This document shows, piece after piece, positions 39,310-47,920 of a stretch of 64,000 bases of DNA. The stretch covers positions 1 to 64,000 of the forward strand of contig JAEUPD010000166.1 in NCBI GenBank assembly GCA_016788525.1. Direction: 5' to 3'. Under the pieces are notes generated by a model that saw nothing but the letters and a program-made list of their open reading frames with translations, had not been told where the DNA came from and did no database searches. How positions within the stretch are numbered: the stretch's first letter is position 1; every line of letters starts with the position of its first letter. A program made the position numbers and the translations under genes. The DNA is from Rubrivivax sp. GTDB lineage: Bacteria; Pseudomonadota; Gammaproteobacteria; Burkholderiales; Burkholderiaceae_C.

Positions 39310-41169
39310 TCACCGGTACATCGCCTCGATCTGCGGCGCGTACTTCTGCTGCACGAGCTTGCGCTTGAGCTTCATCGTCGGCGTCAGCTCCTCGTCTTCA
39401 GCGGTGAGCTGGGTCTCGAGCAGGTGGTACTTCTTGATCTGCTCGACACGGGCGAACTTGGCGTTGACCTTGTCGATCTCGGTCTGGATCAGCGCCCTCA
39501 CCTCAGGCGCGCGCGTGAGGCTGGCGTAGTTGCTGAACGGCACGTCGTGGTCCTGCGCGTACTTCTCGACGTTCTCCTGGTCGATCATGATGATGGCCGT
39601 GAGGAACGCGCGCTTGTCGCCGATGACCACCGCGTCGGTGACGTAGGGCGAGAACTTCAGTTCGTTCTCCCACTCGCTGGGCGTGACGTTCTTGCCGCCC
39701 GCGGTGATGATGATGTCCTTCATGCGGTCGGTGATCTTGAAGTAGCCGTCGGCATCGACCGCGCCCACGTCGCCGGTGTGCAGCCAGCCTTCGGCGTCGA
39801 TCGTCTCGGCGGTCTTCTCGGGCTGGTTCAGGTAGCCCATGAAGACGTTCCTGCCGCGCACCAGGATCTCGCCGGTGGCCGGGTCGATCTTCACCTCGTT
39901 CCACGGGCAGGCGATGCCGATCGAGCCCGGCTTCACGCGGCCGGCGGGCATGTAGGTCGAGGCGCCACAGCTCTCGCTCATGCCCCACACCTCGAGCATC
40001 GGCACACCCAGCGCCAGGTACCACTTGACGAGGTCGGGCGAGATCGGCGCGGCGCCGGTCACGCACAGCCGCGCGCGGTCGATGCCGATCATCTTGCGCA
40101 CGTTTGAAAGCGCCAGCCATTCGGCAAGGCGGAACTTGAGCTTCTGCGCGCCGCTCACCGGCCGCCCGGCCAGCACGGCGTCGGCCACGTCCATGCCGGC
40201 TTTCAGCGACCACATGTAGGCCAGCTGCTGGATCTTGCCGGCCTCCTTTACCGCGATCGTCACGCCCGAATAGAACTTCTCCCACACCCGCGGCACCGCC
40301 GTCACGAGGGTGGGTGAGATCTCGCGCACGTTCTCGGGAACCGTGTCGGGGTTCTCCACGAAGTTGAGCTTGGCGCCGTTGTACATGGCCTGGTACTCGC
40401 CACCCATGCGTTCGGCGATGTGGCACAGCGGCAGGAAGCACATGCGCTCGTCTTCCTCGCTGCCCGGACCCCACAGCGTCTCCGCCCCGCGCATCTCCGT
40501 CACCAGCGTGCGGTGGCTGTGCATCACGCCCTTGGGCCGGCCGGTGGTGCCCGAGGTGTAGATGAGGATGGCCAGCGCCTCGGGGTCCAGCGCCGAGATG
40601 CGTTGCTCCATCGCGCCGGGGTGCGCCTTCGCGTGCTCGCGGCCCTGCTGGCGCAGCGCCTCGAAGGACATCACCTGCTCGTCCTTCAGGTCGTGCAGGC
40701 CTTCCATGTCGAAGACCACGATGCGGCGCAGGTGGGGCAGCCGCGCACGCACTTCCAGCGCCTTGTCCAGCTGCTCGTCGTCTTCGACGAAGAGGATCAC
40801 CGAGCCGGAGTCCTCGCACAGGTAGTGCACCTGACCGGCCGCATCGGTGGGGTAGATGCCGTTGGCCACGCCGCCGGCACTGAGTGCGCCGAGGTCCGTC
40901 AGCACCCATTCGACCACCGTGTTGCTGAGGATGGAGATGCGCTCACCGGGCTGCAGGCCGATGGCGATGAGCCCGTGGGCCACCTCTCGCACCGCTTCGC
41001 CGGTGCGGTTCCAGCTCCAGCTGCGCCAGATGCCCAGGTCCTTCTCGCGCATCCAGATCCGGTCGCCGCGCTTCTTCACGGCGTTCCAGAAGACGTCGGG
41101 GATGGTGTCGCCCGGCACACGGATGGCCGTGTCCGGGGCGCTCATGGTCATGTTCCAGAGTTGCGGCAT
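39310..41169 (-). CDS. AMP-dependent acyl-CoA synthetase embedded in a liv-type operon
   Basis: 619 residues from the ATG at 41169; ATGs six and eight codons on are alternatives. ANL-superfamily ligase of the long-chain acyl-CoA synthetase branch: P-loop YTSGTTGRPKGVM (about 209-221), VWGMSESCGA, GWLHTGDVGAVDADGYFKITDR and the catalytic Lys near the C terminus (TPTMKLKRKLVQQKY). It would convert a carboxylic acid to its CoA ester using ATP. Its place between livF and the binding-protein gene suggests that the substrate imported is activated by this enzyme. Chain length or aromatic preference cannot be read off. Confidence 0.92.
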   Translation of the reverse strand: MPQLWNMTMSAPDTAIRVPGDTIPDVFWNAVKKRGDRIWMREKDLGIWRSWSWNRTGEAVREVAHGLIAIGLQPGERISILSNTVVEWVLTDLGALSAGGVANGIYPTDAAGQVHYLCEDSGSVILFVEDDEQLDKALEVRARLPHLRRIVVFDMEGLHDLKDEQVMSFEALRQQGREHAKAHPGAMEQRISALDPEALAILIYTSGTTGRPKGVMHSHRTLVTEMRGAETLWGPGSEEDERMCFLPLCHIAERMGGEYQAMYNGAKLNFVENPDTVPENVREISPTLVTAVPRVWEKFYSGVTIAVKEAGKIQQLAYMWSLKAGMDVADAVLAGRPVSGAQKLKFRLAEWLALSNVRKMIGIDRARLCVTGAAPISPDLVKWYLALGVPMLEVWGMSESCGASTYMPAGRVKPGSIGIACPWNEVKIDPATGEILVRGRNVFMGYLNQPEKTAETIDAEGWLHTGDVGAVDADGYFKITDRMKDIIITAGGKNVTPSEWENELKFSPYVTDAVVIGDKRAFLTAIIMIDQENVEKYAQDHDVPFSNYASLTRAPEVRALIQTEIDKVNAKFARVEQIKKYHLLETQLTAEDEELTPTMKLKRKLVQQKYAPQIEAMYR

Positions 41170-41205
41170 GGGTGTCCGGCAGGCTGCTTGCGGATCGGAG
41201 CGGGC

Positions 41206-41982
41206 TCAGCGCCAGGTCTTCTTCTTCTTCCAGCGCCGCTCGCCGCGCACGCCGGCGTCCTTCATGCCGAGGTAGAACTCCTTGACGTCTTCCTTCTCGC
41301 GCAGCACGGCGCACTTGTCTTCCATGACGATGCGGCCGTTCTCCAGCACGTAGCCGTAGTCGGCCACGTTCAGCGCCATGTTGGCGTTCTGCTCCACCAG
41401 CAGGATGGTGGTGCCGCGCTCGCGGTTGATGCGCACCACGATCTCGAAGATCTCGCGTGTGAGCTTGGGCGAAAGGCCAAGGCTCGGCTCGTCCAGCAGG
41501 ATCATCTCGGGCGCGGCCACCAGCGCCCGCGCGATGGCCAGCATCTGCTGCTGGCCGCCGGAAAGCAGCCCGGCCTCCTGGCGCTCGCGCTCCTTCAAGA
41601 TCGGGAAGTAGCGCAGCGCCGTCTCCATGTCGCGCGCGATGCCGTCCTTGTCGGCGCGGGTGTAGGCGCCCATCACCAGGTTGTCGTGCACCGAAAGCAG
41701 CGGGAACACCTCGCGCCCCTCGGGCACGTGCATCAGGCCCATGCGCACGATGGCCGCCGGGGCCTTCGAGGTGATGTCGGCGCCCTTGAAGTGCACCGTG
41801 CCGCGGCGCGGGTCGATGATGCCGGAGATGGTCTTGAGGATCGTCGTCTTGCCGGCGCCGTTGCTGCCCAGCACGGTGGCGATCTCACCCTTGCGCACCT
41901 TCAGGCTCACGCCGCGGATGGCGCGGATGGGGCCGTAGGCGCTCTCGACGTTGGAAAGCACCAGGACTTCTTCGCCGCTCAT
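41206..41982 (-). CDS. ABC transporter ATP-binding protein LivF-type
   Basis: 258 residues. Walker A GSNGAGKTT (39-47), signature LLSGGQQQMLAIARAL, Walker B ILLDEPSLGLSP, H-loop region TTILLVEQNA. LivF type by gene order and by the short N terminus (VLVLSNVESAYGPIRAIRGVSL). The last 20 residues are very basic (GERRWKKKKTW), unusual for LivF. It is separated from livG by a 104-bp spacer that consists of a dispersed repeat. Confidence 0.93.
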   Translation of the reverse strand: MSGEEVLVLSNVESAYGPIRAIRGVSLKVRKGEIATVLGSNGAGKTTILKTISGIIDPRRGTVHFKGADITSKAPAAIVRMGLMHVPEGREVFPLLSVHDNLVMGAYTRADKDGIARDMETALRYFPILKERERQEAGLLSGGQQQMLAIARALVAAPEMILLDEPSLGLSPKLTREIFEIVVRINRERGTTILLVEQNANMALNVADYGYVLENGRIVMEDKCAVLREKEDVKEFYLGMKDAGVRGERRWKKKKTWR

Positions 41983-41993
41983 CGCGCCACCTG

Positions 41994-42084
41994 CAAGCCA
42001 GGCGCGCGCCGCGGACCCGGCTTTGCCGCTCCGCTGGCGGCGCCCCGCGGGACGAGCCGACCGAAGGCCGCTTCGGGGCGAGCC
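41994..42084 (-). repeat. Dispersed GC-rich repeat, copy 2 (between livG and livF)
   Basis: Read on the minus strand the element starts GGCTCGCCCCGAAGCGGCCT and ends with core GGCAAAGCCGGGTCCGCGGC then GCGCGCCTGGCTTG. Both ends correspond to those of the copy between ompR and envZ. It fills nearly all of the livG-livF spacer and ends 11 bp before the livF start. Confidence 0.7.
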
Positions 42085-42086
42085 AT

Positions 42087-42884
42087 CTAGGCGGCCCTCC
42101 GCAGCGACGACATGTCGTCGGAGGAACCAAGGTAGGCCTCGACCACCCCGCGGTGCGCCTGCACCTCGGCGGGCGTGCCCAGCGCCAGCACCTCGCCCTG
42201 GTTCATCGCCAGCACCCGGTCGCTCACCTTGCCCACCAGCGACATGTCGTGCTCGACCATCAGCACGGTGATGCCGAACTCGCGCCGGATGTCGTCGATC
42301 CAGAACACCATGTCTTCGGTCTCTTCGACGTTCAGGCCCGAGCTCGGCTCGTCCAGCAGCAACAGCTTCGGTTCCGAGGCGAGCGCGCGCGCCAGTTCCA
42401 CCACCTTGCGCACGCCATAGGGCAGGCCGGCGATCATGCTGTCGCGGTGGTGCTGCAGGTCGAGGAAATCGATCACCCGCTCGGCCTTCTCGCGCGCGGC
42501 CAGCGCGGCGCGCCGCGCCTTCGGCGTGAAGAACAGGTCGTCGATGAGGCTCGTGCCACGATGCGTGTGGTGGCCGATGAGCAGGTTCTGCAGCACCGTG
42601 GCGTGCTCGAACAGCTCGATGTTCTGGAACGTGCGCGCGATGCCCAGCGCCGCCACCGCGTGCGGCGGCTGGCTGGTGAGGTCCATGCCGTTGTACGTGA
42701 TGCGCCCGGAGGTCGGCGTGTAGATGCGGCTGATGAGGTTGAAGACCGTGGTCTTGCCCGCGCCATTGGGGCCGATGAGGGTGAAGACCTCGCCCTTCTT
42801 CACCTCGAAGCTGACCTTGTTGACGGCCAGCACGCCGCCGAAGCGCACGCTCAGATTCTCGGCCGAAAGAAGCACGTCGCTCAT
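42087..42884 (-). CDS. ABC transporter ATP-binding protein LivG-type
   Basis: 265 residues. Walker A GPNGAGKTT (38-46), Walker B LLLLDEPSSGLNVEETEDM, H-loop VLMVEHDMSLV. The signature is LPYGVRKVVELARAL in place of LSGGQ; LPYG is common in LivG relatives, but VRK instead of QQR is less usual. The insertion between Walker A and the signature (THRGTSLIDDLFFTPKARRA) is the LivG-specific one. ATG at 42884, 7 bp after livM. Confidence 0.93.
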   Translation of the reverse strand: MSDVLLSAENLSVRFGGVLAVNKVSFEVKKGEVFTLIGPNGAGKTTVFNLISRIYTPTSGRITYNGMDLTSQPPHAVAALGIARTFQNIELFEHATVLQNLLIGHHTHRGTSLIDDLFFTPKARRAALAAREKAERVIDFLDLQHHRDSMIAGLPYGVRKVVELARALASEPKLLLLDEPSSGLNVEETEDMVFWIDDIRREFGITVLMVEHDMSLVGKVSDRVLAMNQGEVLALGTPAEVQAHRGVVEAYLGSSDDMSSLRRAA

Positions 42885-42891
42885 GGCCGGC

Positions 42892-43968
42892 TCACCGCAG
42901 ACGGTCGGACTTCTGGAACGCTTTCTGCCGCCTGAACATGCCCTTGCGGTAGAAAGGGAAGATGGTGAAGTAGGTGCGGATCTTCAGCCAGCGGCCGTAA
43001 AGGCCCATCGGCTCGAACAGCACGAAGGCGATCAGCACCACGCCGTAGACCACCGCCTTCAGGCCTGGCGCCTGGCCGATGAAGTCCGGCAGCACGTCCT
43101 TCACTGCCGAGATGAGTTGCGGCATCGTGATGAGGAAGATCGCGCCGAGGAACGCACCATGCACCGAGCCGAGGCCGCCGATCACCACCATGAGCAAGAG
43201 GTCGATCGACTGGATGATGTTGAACTGCTCGGGGCTGAGGAACTTGATCATGTGCCCGTACAGCGCCCCACCCAGACCGGCCAGCGCCGCGGAGATCGCG
43301 AAGCTCAGTGTCTTGTAGGCTGCAAGGTGGATGCCCATGCTCTGCGCGGAGATTTCGCTGTCGCGGATGGCCACGAACGCGCGGCCCGTGGGCGAGCGCA
43401 GCAGGTTCAGGATGGCCAGCGTGGCAACCACCGTCACCGCCAGGCACAGGAAGTAGAACTCGGTGGCGGTGTCGAGCTTCCAGGTGAACAGCGCCGGCGG
43501 CTTGACGTGCATGCCGGCGTTGCCGCCGGTCACGCGCTCCCAGCGCGCGAACACCTCTTCGACGATGAAGCCGAAGGCCAGCGTGGCGATGCCGAGGTAG
43601 ATGCCCTTGACGCGCAGCGCCGGCAGGCCCACCACCACACCCACCACCGCCGACAGCCCGGCCGCGGCCAGCAGCGCCAGTGGAAACGGCACGCCAGCGG
43701 CCGTCATCACTGCCTGCGTGTAGGCGCCGACGCCGAGGAACGCCGCGTGGCCGATCGAGAACAGGCCCGTGAACCCGGCCAGCAGCATCAGCCCCAGGCC
43801 CACCACCGAGTAGATGAGCACCAGCGTCAGCTGAGCCAGCAGGTACTCGCCGAGCAGCCAGGGCGACGCCAGCAGCACCAGCATCAGAACGCTGTACCAG
43901 AACACCTGCCCGCCATGCTTGGCCAGGCGGATGTCCTGGTCGTAGTCGGTCTTGAAGATGAAGCGCAT
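42892..43968 (-). CDS. ABC transporter permease LivM-type
   Basis: 358 residues, about nine membrane helices. Conserved GLNLL-like GLGLMLLAGFTGLFSIGHAAF and the EAA-loop segment FVAIRDSEISAQSMGI are seen, then YKTLSFAISAALAGLGGALYG. It pairs with the LivH-type protein upstream, 13 bp away, to form the translocation channel. ATG at 43968. Confidence 0.93.
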   Translation of the reverse strand: MRFIFKTDYDQDIRLAKHGGQVFWYSVLMLVLLASPWLLGEYLLAQLTLVLIYSVVGLGLMLLAGFTGLFSIGHAAFLGVGAYTQAVMTAAGVPFPLALLAAAGLSAVVGVVVGLPALRVKGIYLGIATLAFGFIVEEVFARWERVTGGNAGMHVKPPALFTWKLDTATEFYFLCLAVTVVATLAILNLLRSPTGRAFVAIRDSEISAQSMGIHLAAYKTLSFAISAALAGLGGALYGHMIKFLSPEQFNIIQSIDLLLMVVIGGLGSVHGAFLGAIFLITMPQLISAVKDVLPDFIGQAPGLKAVVYGVVLIAFVLFEPMGLYGRWLKIRTYFTIFPFYRKGMFRRQKAFQKSDRLR

Positions 43969-43981
43969 TGCGGCGGCTCGA

Positions 43982-44857
43982 CTAGACCTTCTTGGACAGC
44001 TTCTCGCCGAACAGCCCGTTCGGCTTGACCATCAGCATCACCAGCACCACCACATACGCGGCGATGTCCTTGAAGCCCTCGGGCAGGAAGAAGCCGGCCA
44101 ACGACTCGACGATGCCGACGATCAACCCGCCGACGATGGCCCCGGGCAGGCTGCCGAAGCCGCCCACCACCGCGGCCGGGAAGGCCTTCAGCGCGATGAA
44201 GCCCATGTTGGCGTGCACGAAGGTGATCGGCGCCAGCAGGATGCCGGCGATCGCCGCCACCGCAGAGGCCAGCGCCCACACGAGGCCGTTGATGCGCTGC
44301 ACCGGGATGCCCATGTAGTACGCCGCCAGCTGGTTCTGCGAGCTGGCCTGCATCGCGATGCCGATCTTGGTGTACTTGAACATCAACGCCAATGCCATGC
44401 ACAGCGCCGCGGTGGCACCGATCACCACCATCTGCTCGATGTCGAGCACCAGGCCGCCGGCCCGGGCAGTGGCATCGTTGTAGGGCACGGGCAGCACCCG
44501 CGTGTCGGTGCCGACGTCGGGAATCATCGTGATCGCACCGCGCGCGATGTAGCTGATGCCGATCGTCAGCATGACGATCGAAAACGCCGGTTGGCCCAGG
44601 ATGGGGCGGATCACCGCGCGCTCCAGTGCCAGGCCGAAAACGCCCATCGCCAGCATCGTGGCCGGAATCGACAGCCAGAACGGGAAGCCCATCACCGTGA
44701 GCAGCGCCAGCGCGAGGAACGAGCCGAGCATCATCAGCTCGCCCTGCGCGAAGCTCACCGTTTCGGTGGCCTTGTAGATCAGCACGAAGCCCAGCGCGAT
44801 GAGGCCGTAGATGCAGCCTTGCGCCACGCCGCTGATCAACAACTGCAGGATCTGCAA
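43982..44857 (-). CDS. ABC transporter permease LivH-type, TTG start
   Basis: 291 residues from the TTG at 44857, which has GGGGGG a few bases upstream; a second TTG at 44884 would add nine residues but lacks a ribosome-binding site. Eight or so membrane helices; LQILQLLISGVAQGCIYGLI and the SFAQGELMMLG motif are typical. FKYTKIGIAMQASSQNQLAA is the cytoplasmic EAA-like loop. First gene of livH-livM-livG-livF-ligase-binding protein, all on the minus strand. A short perfect inverted repeat lies about 80 bp upstream. Confidence 0.9.
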   Translation of the reverse strand: MQILQLLISGVAQGCIYGLIALGFVLIYKATETVSFAQGELMMLGSFLALALLTVMGFPFWLSIPATMLAMGVFGLALERAVIRPILGQPAFSIVMLTIGISYIARGAITMIPDVGTDTRVLPVPYNDATARAGGLVLDIEQMVVIGATAALCMALALMFKYTKIGIAMQASSQNQLAAYYMGIPVQRINGLVWALASAVAAIAGILLAPITFVHANMGFIALKAFPAAVVGGFGSLPGAIVGGLIVGIVESLAGFFLPEGFKDIAAYVVVLVMLMVKPNGLFGEKLSKKV

Positions 44858-44937
44858 ACCGCCCCCCGGCGACCTGGCCGCCAAAGTGAAGGCGCGATGC
44901 TAGCGGCAGCCCCCAGCCAGCGCGCTCAAGACAAACG

Positions 44938-44955
44938 CTGACACACAGGTGTCAG
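44938..44955. promoter_or_regulatory. Inverted repeat upstream of the liv-type operon, candidate operator
   Basis: CTGACAC-ACAG-GTGTCAG: perfect 7-bp arms around 4 bp, total 18 bp. The size is normal for a dimeric repressor or activator site, and it is the only clear dyad in the 207 bp between livH and nlpD. No regulator gene is adjacent, so the binding protein is unknown. Confidence 0.45.
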
Positions 44956-45091
44956 ATCACCGGGCTCGGGGGGAAGGAGGCCGGGCCGCGCTGCGCGACG
45001 GGCCCGCATGCCGCTGGTGCACTGATCAGCCTGCGGCTGGCAGGGGCATTGCCGCCTGCACGGGCGGTCAACCTGCCGTGCGCGATGACGT

Positions 45092-46117
45092 TCAGCGCGC
45101 GGGCAGCACCTTGGCCGGATCGACCGGTTTGCCTTGCCGGCGCACTTCGAAGTGCAGCTGCACGCGGTCGGTGTCGGACGAGCCCATCTCGGCGATCTTC
45201 TGGCCGCGGCGCACGGCCTGGTCTTCCTTGACCAGCAGCGTCTGGTTGTGTGCGTAGGCCGTCAGGTAGGTGGCGTTGTGCTTCACGATGACCAGGTTGC
45301 CGTAGCCGCGCAGCCCCGAGCCTGCATACACCACACGGCCGTCGGCGGCTGCCAGCACGGGTTCGCCCGCCCTGCCCGCGATCGAAAGGCCCTTGCTGCG
45401 CGCTTCGTCGAACGGCACCGTCACGGGCCCGGTGGCGGGCCACGACCACGCGATGTCGCCTTCGCCTTCGCGCGGCACGGCCGCCGCCGGTGCGGGCGCA
45501 GGCACCGGCACAGCCGCGGGCGGGACCGAAGGAGCCGGCGGCGACGCCGGCACAGCGCTGGCAGAGGGCACCGCAGGGCGCGCGTCCAGCGGCCGGCTCT
45601 CGATGCGTGGCACCGGTGCCACCGGCCGCACGGTGGCTGCGCCTGCCTCGGTGGGCGGCGGCGTCACGCGCAGCACCTGCCCGACCTCGAGCACGTTGGG
45701 GTTCTCGATCCCGTTCCAGCGCGCGATGTCGCGCCAGTTCTGCCCGCTCTCCAGGCCGATGCGCACAAGCGTATCGCCGGCCTTGACCATGTGATGCCCG
45801 GCCGGCACGCCACCTTCGGCCGGAACGCGTGACACGGCCTCGGGCGCAGAGGCCGCCGGTGCAGGAGCCGCGGGCGCGACCGGGCCTGCCACGGCCGGCG
45901 CGGAGGCAGCCGAAGCTGCAGGCGGCGGGGCGCTGGCCCTCGCAGCCGAGTCGGCCAGCACGGCGCCGGCAGGACCCACTGCAGTCGGCACACGCTGCTC
46001 GACCGGTGCCAGGGTGCCACGTGACGCGCAGCCCGCCCCCAGCAGGCCAATCAGCGCGGCCAGGGCTGCGCGCGATGCATTCAGCGCGACGCCGGAGGGT
46101 TTGTGGCAGTTGTTCAT
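45092..46117 (-). CDS. nlpD: NlpD-like lipoprotein, LysM plus degenerate LytM domain
   Basis: 341 residues from the ATG at 46117. A lipoprotein signal ends in LLGAGC (Cys30). An Ala/Pro-rich stretch precedes one LysM domain (HHMVKAGDTLVRIGLESGQN, about 108-150). After another Pro-rich linker comes a C-terminal M23/LytM domain. The zinc ligands are lost: KGLSIAG stands where active enzymes have an HxxxD-type motif, and QLHFEVR replaces HLHFE. It is therefore probably an amidase activator, like E. coli NlpD, working with AmiC in daughter-cell separation. It overlaps pcm by 4 nt. Confidence 0.92.
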   Translation of the reverse strand: MNNCHKPSGVALNASRAALAALIGLLGAGCASRGTLAPVEQRVPTAVGPAGAVLADSAARASAPPPAASAASAPAVAGPVAPAAPAPAASAPEAVSRVPAEGGVPAGHHMVKAGDTLVRIGLESGQNWRDIARWNGIENPNVLEVGQVLRVTPPPTEAGAATVRPVAPVPRIESRPLDARPAVPSASAVPASPPAPSVPPAAVPVPAPAPAAAVPREGEGDIAWSWPATGPVTVPFDEARSKGLSIAGRAGEPVLAAADGRVVYAGSGLRGYGNLVIVKHNATYLTAYAHNQTLLVKEDQAVRRGQKIAEMGSSDTDRVQLHFEVRRQGKPVDPAKVLPAR

Positions 46118-46980
46118 TCGACGCCGGATTTTAGTGGGACGAAGAAGACCTCCCCCGCCATGCGCCGCTCGAAGCCGCGGGCGCTGCAATCGATGACGAC
46201 CAGCGGTTGCACGCCGGGCCGCTGCACTCCGCACGGCGCCACCAGCCGGCCGGCCGGCGCGAGCTGCTCCTGCCACGCCGCAGGCACGTCATCTCCGCCG
46301 GCCGCGCTGACGATGCCGTCGAAGGGCGCGTGGGCGGGAGCGCCAGCACGCCCGTCGCCATGCAACACGATGACGCGCTCGCCCAGCCCGAGATCGTTCA
46401 GATGCGCCTGCGCCTTTGCGGCCAGCGGCCCCAGCCGCTCGATGCTCACGACCTGCTCGGCCAGGCAGGCCAGCAGTGCAGCCTGGTAGCCGCAGCCCGC
46501 GCCGACCTCCAGCACCCGCCCGAGCACAGCCGCCCGCCCGCCCGCGGGCACCCGGTCGCGCAGCAGCTCCTGAAGCATGTGCGCCACCACCGACGGCTTG
46601 GAGATCGTCTGCCCGTGGCCGATCGGCAGGCTCGTGTCCTCATAGGCCTGGTTGGCCAGCGCCGAGTCCACGAACCGGTGCCGCGGCACCTGCGCGAACG
46701 CGGCCAGCACACGCTCGTCGTCGATGCCCCCGTCGCGCAACCTGCGCACCATGCGCATGCGCACAGAGGTCGAATCGAGCCCCAGGCCGGCGGGCGCCGC
46801 ACCTCGGGCCGCCTCAGCCTGCGCCGCCTGCCGCACCAGCCGTTGCGGACGCTGCAGCGCGCCAGGCCCCGGCCCTGGCGCCTGCGGCGCCTCCCCCCGC
46901 ACCCGCGCCAAAGGAAGCGGGAAGCGCCTACGGCCGCCGGTGGCACCGCCACCGCCGCCGCCGCTGCCGCTGGCCGCCAC
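46114..46980 (-). CDS. pcm: Protein-L-isoaspartate O-methyltransferase
   Basis: 288 residues from a GTG at 46980. The methyltransferase domain begins about residue 70 (DSTSVRMRMVRRLRDGGI) after a Gly/Ala/Arg-rich extension absent from E. coli Pcm. Motifs: SLPIGHGQTISKPSVVAHML, the SAM loop VLEVGAGCGYQAALLA and VSIERLGPLA. It methylates isoaspartyl residues in damaged proteins as a first repair step. It lies between surE and nlpD; the stop overlaps the nlpD start. The real start may be further in, since the first 60 residues are low complexity. Confidence 0.92.
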   Translation of the reverse strand: MAASGSGGGGGGATGGRRRFPLPLARVRGEAPQAPGPGPGALQRPQRLVRQAAQAEAARGAAPAGLGLDSTSVRMRMVRRLRDGGIDDERVLAAFAQVPRHRFVDSALANQAYEDTSLPIGHGQTISKPSVVAHMLQELLRDRVPAGGRAAVLGRVLEVGAGCGYQAALLACLAEQVVSIERLGPLAAKAQAHLNDLGLGERVIVLHGDGRAGAPAHAPFDGIVSAAGGDDVPAAWQEQLAPAGRLVAPCGVQRPGVQPLVVIDCSARGFERRMAGEVFFVPLKSGVE

Positions 46981-47000
46981 GTGTTCGCTGCCCGTTGCGC

Positions 47001-47792
47001 TCAGTGCCCGGACGCGGCCAGGCGGTCGCGCCAGTGTCCAAGCGCAGCGTGGTGCGTCAGGTCCACCTGCAGCGGGGTGATCGAGATGCAGCCCGAGGCG
47101 AGGGCATGGAAGTCGGTGCCCTCGCCGGCCTCGCGCGCGTCGCCGGCCGGCCCGATCCAGTAGATCGGATCGCCACGCGGGTTGACCTGCTTGACCACCG
47201 GCTCACTGGCATGGCGCCGGCCCAGCCGCGTGATGCGGCGTGGCAAGGACAGCGCATCCTGGCGGTTAGGAATGTTGACGTTCAGCAACCAGGGCTGCGC
47301 GCCGCCCGGCCCGCCCGCACCACTCGTGGGGCGGCTGCGCAAGACCGAGTCGACGATGTCGCGCGCCACCTTGGCCGCTTCGTCGAGGCCCTCCCAACCC
47401 TTGTCGACGAGGGAGAAGGCGATTGCCGGGATGCCGAACAGGAACCCCTCCATCGCCGCGGCGACCGTGCCCGAGTACAGCGTGTCGTCGCCCATGTTGG
47501 CGCCGTTGTTGATGCCCGACAGCACGAGGTCGGGCCTGCGCTCGAGCACGCCGGTCAGTGCGACGTGCACGCAGTCCGACGGCGTGCCGTTGACGACGCG
47601 AAAGCCCTGCACGCCTTCGCCCCGCGCGATGAACATCGACAGCGGCCGGCTCAGCGTCAGTGCGTTCGAAGTGCCGCTGGCGTTCTGCTCAGGCGCCACC
47701 ACCTCGATCTCGCCGAGCCCTTGGCATGCCTGCACCAGGGCCGCCAGGCCCGGGGCCAGGTAGCCGTCGTCGTTGCTGATGAGAATGCGCAT
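47001..47792 (-). CDS. surE: 5'/3'-nucleotidase SurE
   Basis: 263 residues from the ATG at 47792. Metal-binding [16 protein letters not shown] (Asp8, Asp9), Ser/Asn ligands in [11 protein letters not shown] and [10 protein letters not shown], and [12 protein letters not shown] are all present. SurE removes phosphate from nucleoside monophosphates and short polyphosphates. First gene of surE-pcm-nlpD on the minus strand. Confidence 0.96.
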   Translation of the reverse strand: MRILISNDDGYLAPGLAALVQACQGLGEIEVVAPEQNASGTSNALTLSRPLSMFIARGEGVQGFRVVNGTPSDCVHVALTGVLERRPDLVLSGINNGANMGDDTLYSGTVAAAMEGFLFGIPAIAFSLVDKGWEGLDEAAKVARDIVDSVLRSRPTSGAGGPGGAQPWLLNVNIPNRQDALSLPRRITRLGRRHASEPVVKQVNPRGDPIYWIGPAGDAREAGEGTDFHALASGCISITPLQVDLTHHAALGHWRDRLAASGH

Positions 47793-47920
47793 GAGGGCAT
47801 TGTAGGGAGCGGCCCTGCCGCGACGACTTGGCGCGAGCGCCGCATCGCCGTCGTCGCGCGCGCTTTTCGCGGCCCTTCGACAGGCCGCGCCACCGCCCCC
47901 GGGTCCCGGCCGCCCGCGCC

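Noticed and set aside
44885..45091. Possible rpoS remnant after nlpD
   Set aside because: No stretch resembling sigma-70 region 2 or 4 could be found in any frame by eye.
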